The notes beneath the pieces are model-generated. The model did no database searches and was not told the origin of the DNA. It saw nothing but the letters and a program-made list of their open reading frames with translations. The position numbers and the translations under genes are program-made. 6,826 nt of DNA. It comes from Porticoccus sp. GTDB lineage: Bacteria; Pseudomonadota; Gammaproteobacteria; Pseudomonadales; Porticoccaceae. Below are positions 5,638-6,826 of the stretch, piece after piece; within the stretch, counting starts at the first letter, position 1; each line of letters begins with the position of its first letter. The stretch spans positions 1-6,826 of the forward strand of contig DRHD01000003.1 of the NCBI GenBank assembly GCA_011049795.1, in the 5' to 3' direction.

Positions 5638-6826
5638 TCATTTTCCGGTAATCGCGGAAAGCTCTGGGCCAATACGATCAGCAATGGTTCGCATTTTACT
5701 CATATCAAAACCAAAGACATCACCGGCTGTGGTGCCTAACATACTACGAATTTCGTCTTCCGCTACGTCACTAAAGGTTTCACGAAGTGAATCCATGGTG
5801 TGTGGCCAAGTGCCTTCCATATGCGGATAGTCTGACCCCCACATAATGTTCTTAACGCCGATGCGATCGCGATCCCCAATTTCATGAGGGCCCAAAAAAG
5901 AAGCACCGATAAAACAATTACGCTGAAAATATTCGGTGGGGCTCAGGGATAAGCCATTTTTAAAATAGGCGAACAAGGGGCTGTTAGCTTTAAATTCCAG
6001 TAGTCGCAGCGTTTCCAGAATCCAGGAACTGCCGGCTTCGGTAACGATTAACTTGAGCTTTGGGTAGCGATCAAAAGCACCACACCATAATAAAGCCGTA
6101 AAGGGACGTCGAGCCCACATATCGACTTCGCTGATATACATGGCCGTTGCACTGGGCGCATCGCCATAATCAGGAGACCAGCCAGAGTGTGTGTGAATCG
6201 GCATGTTCAGCTCTTCACACACGGCCCATAAGGGGTCATAGCGTGGATCATGATAATACGGATGGTGGCCAGTACTGGTCGGCAACAAGATACCGCCAAA
6301 CAAGCCAGACTTGTGGGCGTCGCGTATTTCTTGCACGGTGATAGCGATGTCGTCGACATTAATAATAGCGACTCCGGCGTGTCTGCCTGGATTGACCTTA
6401 CAAAAATCCGCCAACCAGCGGTTATAGGCGCGGTTACCTTGCAGGCTTTGCTCTTCCGATACCGGGTAGCGGTATTGCATCAGGCCGGCACCAAAAGGAG
6501 CCATTTGCGGGAAAATAACTTCCCCGGCGAGGCCGTCATCTTCCAGTTCTTTTAAGCGGACCTTGGCATCGAACTCACCTCGCCGCGGCACAATGGGGCT
6601 GGTTTCATCGCTGAGCATGGTGCGTAGTTGGTCGTCACTGAGTGCTGCGGATTCATCCAGTGCACCTTGCTGAAACTTTGAAATTCCTTCATCTCCGCCC
6701 AGTGCGGCGAATTCTTCCACCGCTTCCTGATCAAAAAAAGTGCCCATGCGACCAATCATTTCACGGGTGTAGTTGAGCCACCAGCTATCTGCTGCTTGGT
6801 GATATTGCTTCGGCATATATTCGTTA
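5638..6826 (-). CDS. Amidohydrolase family 2 (ACMSD-like) metal-dependent hydrolase, N-terminus beyond window
   Basis: A TIM-barrel hydrolase or decarboxylase of the amidohydrolase-2 family. An internal ATG lies at 6814-6816, but the frame stays open to the window edge (Asn-Glu-Tyr before that Met). The family's N-terminal metal-binding strand (DSH or HxH motif), normally some 30-60 residues earlier, is absent, so the true start lies outside. Numbering from that Met, visible features are AGEVIFPQMAPFG (97-109), LPTSTGHHPYYHDPRYDPLW (178-197), the metal-site histidines of MPIHTHSG (205-212), YPKLKLIVTEAG (251-262) and MWGSDYPHMEGTWPH (325-339) with the conserved Asp329. Glu260 stands where ACMSD has a His, a variant common in this subfamily. 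The substrate is unknown; relatives act on aromatic or carboxylated compounds. The stop is 68 bases from the IS remnant. No clear terminator is seen. Confidence 0.9.
   Translation of the reverse strand, partial: NEYMPKQYHQAADSWWLNYTREMIGRMGTFFDQEAVEEFAALGGDEGISKFQQGALDESAALSDDQLRTMLSDETSPIVPRRGEFDAKVRLKELEDDGLAGEVIFPQMAPFGAGLMQYRYPVSEEQSLQGNRAYNRWLADFCKVNPGRHAGVAIINVDDIAITVQEIRDAHKSGLFGGILLPTSTGHHPYYHDPRYDPLWAVCEELNMPIHTHSGWSPDYGDAPSATAMYISEVDMWARRPFTALLWCGAFDRYPKLKLIVTEAGSSWILETLRLLEFKANSPLFAYFKNGLSLSPTEYFQRNCFIGASFLGPHEIGDRDRIGVKNIMWGSDYPHMEGTWPHTMDSLRETFSDVAEDEIRSMLGTTAGDVFGFDMSKMRTIADRIGPELSAITGK

Noticed and set aside
5524..5739. Plus-strand reading frame starting at 5524
   Set aside because: Its first part lies in a shifted frame of the transposase remnant and its second part is antisense to the amidohydrolase.
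6147..6755. Other reading frames on both strands within the amidohydrolase
   Set aside because: They are out-of-frame shadows of a gene with strong family motifs and have no recognisable domains of their own.

Overview
The window looks like a piece of a gammaproteobacterial chromosome, probably marine or environmental. The left end carries the conserved scpA-scpB-rluB order, whose products act in chromosome condensation and 23S rRNA pseudouridylation. GC content looks moderate, and codon use in the core genes mixes CGT/CGC arginine with TTA/TTG leucine. No species can be named from the sequence alone.

Layout. Bases 2-52 are the last codons of what is probably scpA; its stop overlaps the scpB start in an ATGA junction. 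scpB (49-936) has the normal two-winged-helix core plus a long acidic tail ending in a perfect 11-copy GCAGAA hexanucleotide repeat. rluB follows (975-1832). After a 177-base gap comes a two-gene unit on the same strand (2010-2894 and 2884-4107, overlapping by 11 bases). The first gene encodes a membrane-tethered periplasmic protein with a phosphonate-binding-like (type 2 periplasmic binding protein) lobe. The second encodes a two-pass membrane protein with a periplasmic loop of about 110 residues and a cytoplasmic region of about 250 residues that has no recognisable kinase or cyclase. I read this pair as a candidate uncharacterised signal-transduction module and the most interesting content of the window. 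A small secreted protein gene (4097-4570, minus strand) converges on it, with overlapping stops.

From about 4571 to 5637 the DNA is scarred and gene-poor. It holds an unassigned stretch, a doubtful 91-codon reading frame containing a bulged inverted repeat, and a decayed left end of an IS256-family insertion sequence. Only the N-terminal quarter or so of the IS transposase survives, and it carries in-frame stops. The right end (5638-6826, minus strand) is an amidohydrolase-2/ACMSD-like metal-dependent hydrolase whose N-terminus lies beyond the window.

Functionally, the left block is housekeeping. The middle pair suggests an envelope sensor and transducer. The right block appears unrelated and catabolic, and the IS scar between them suggests past rearrangement at this junction.
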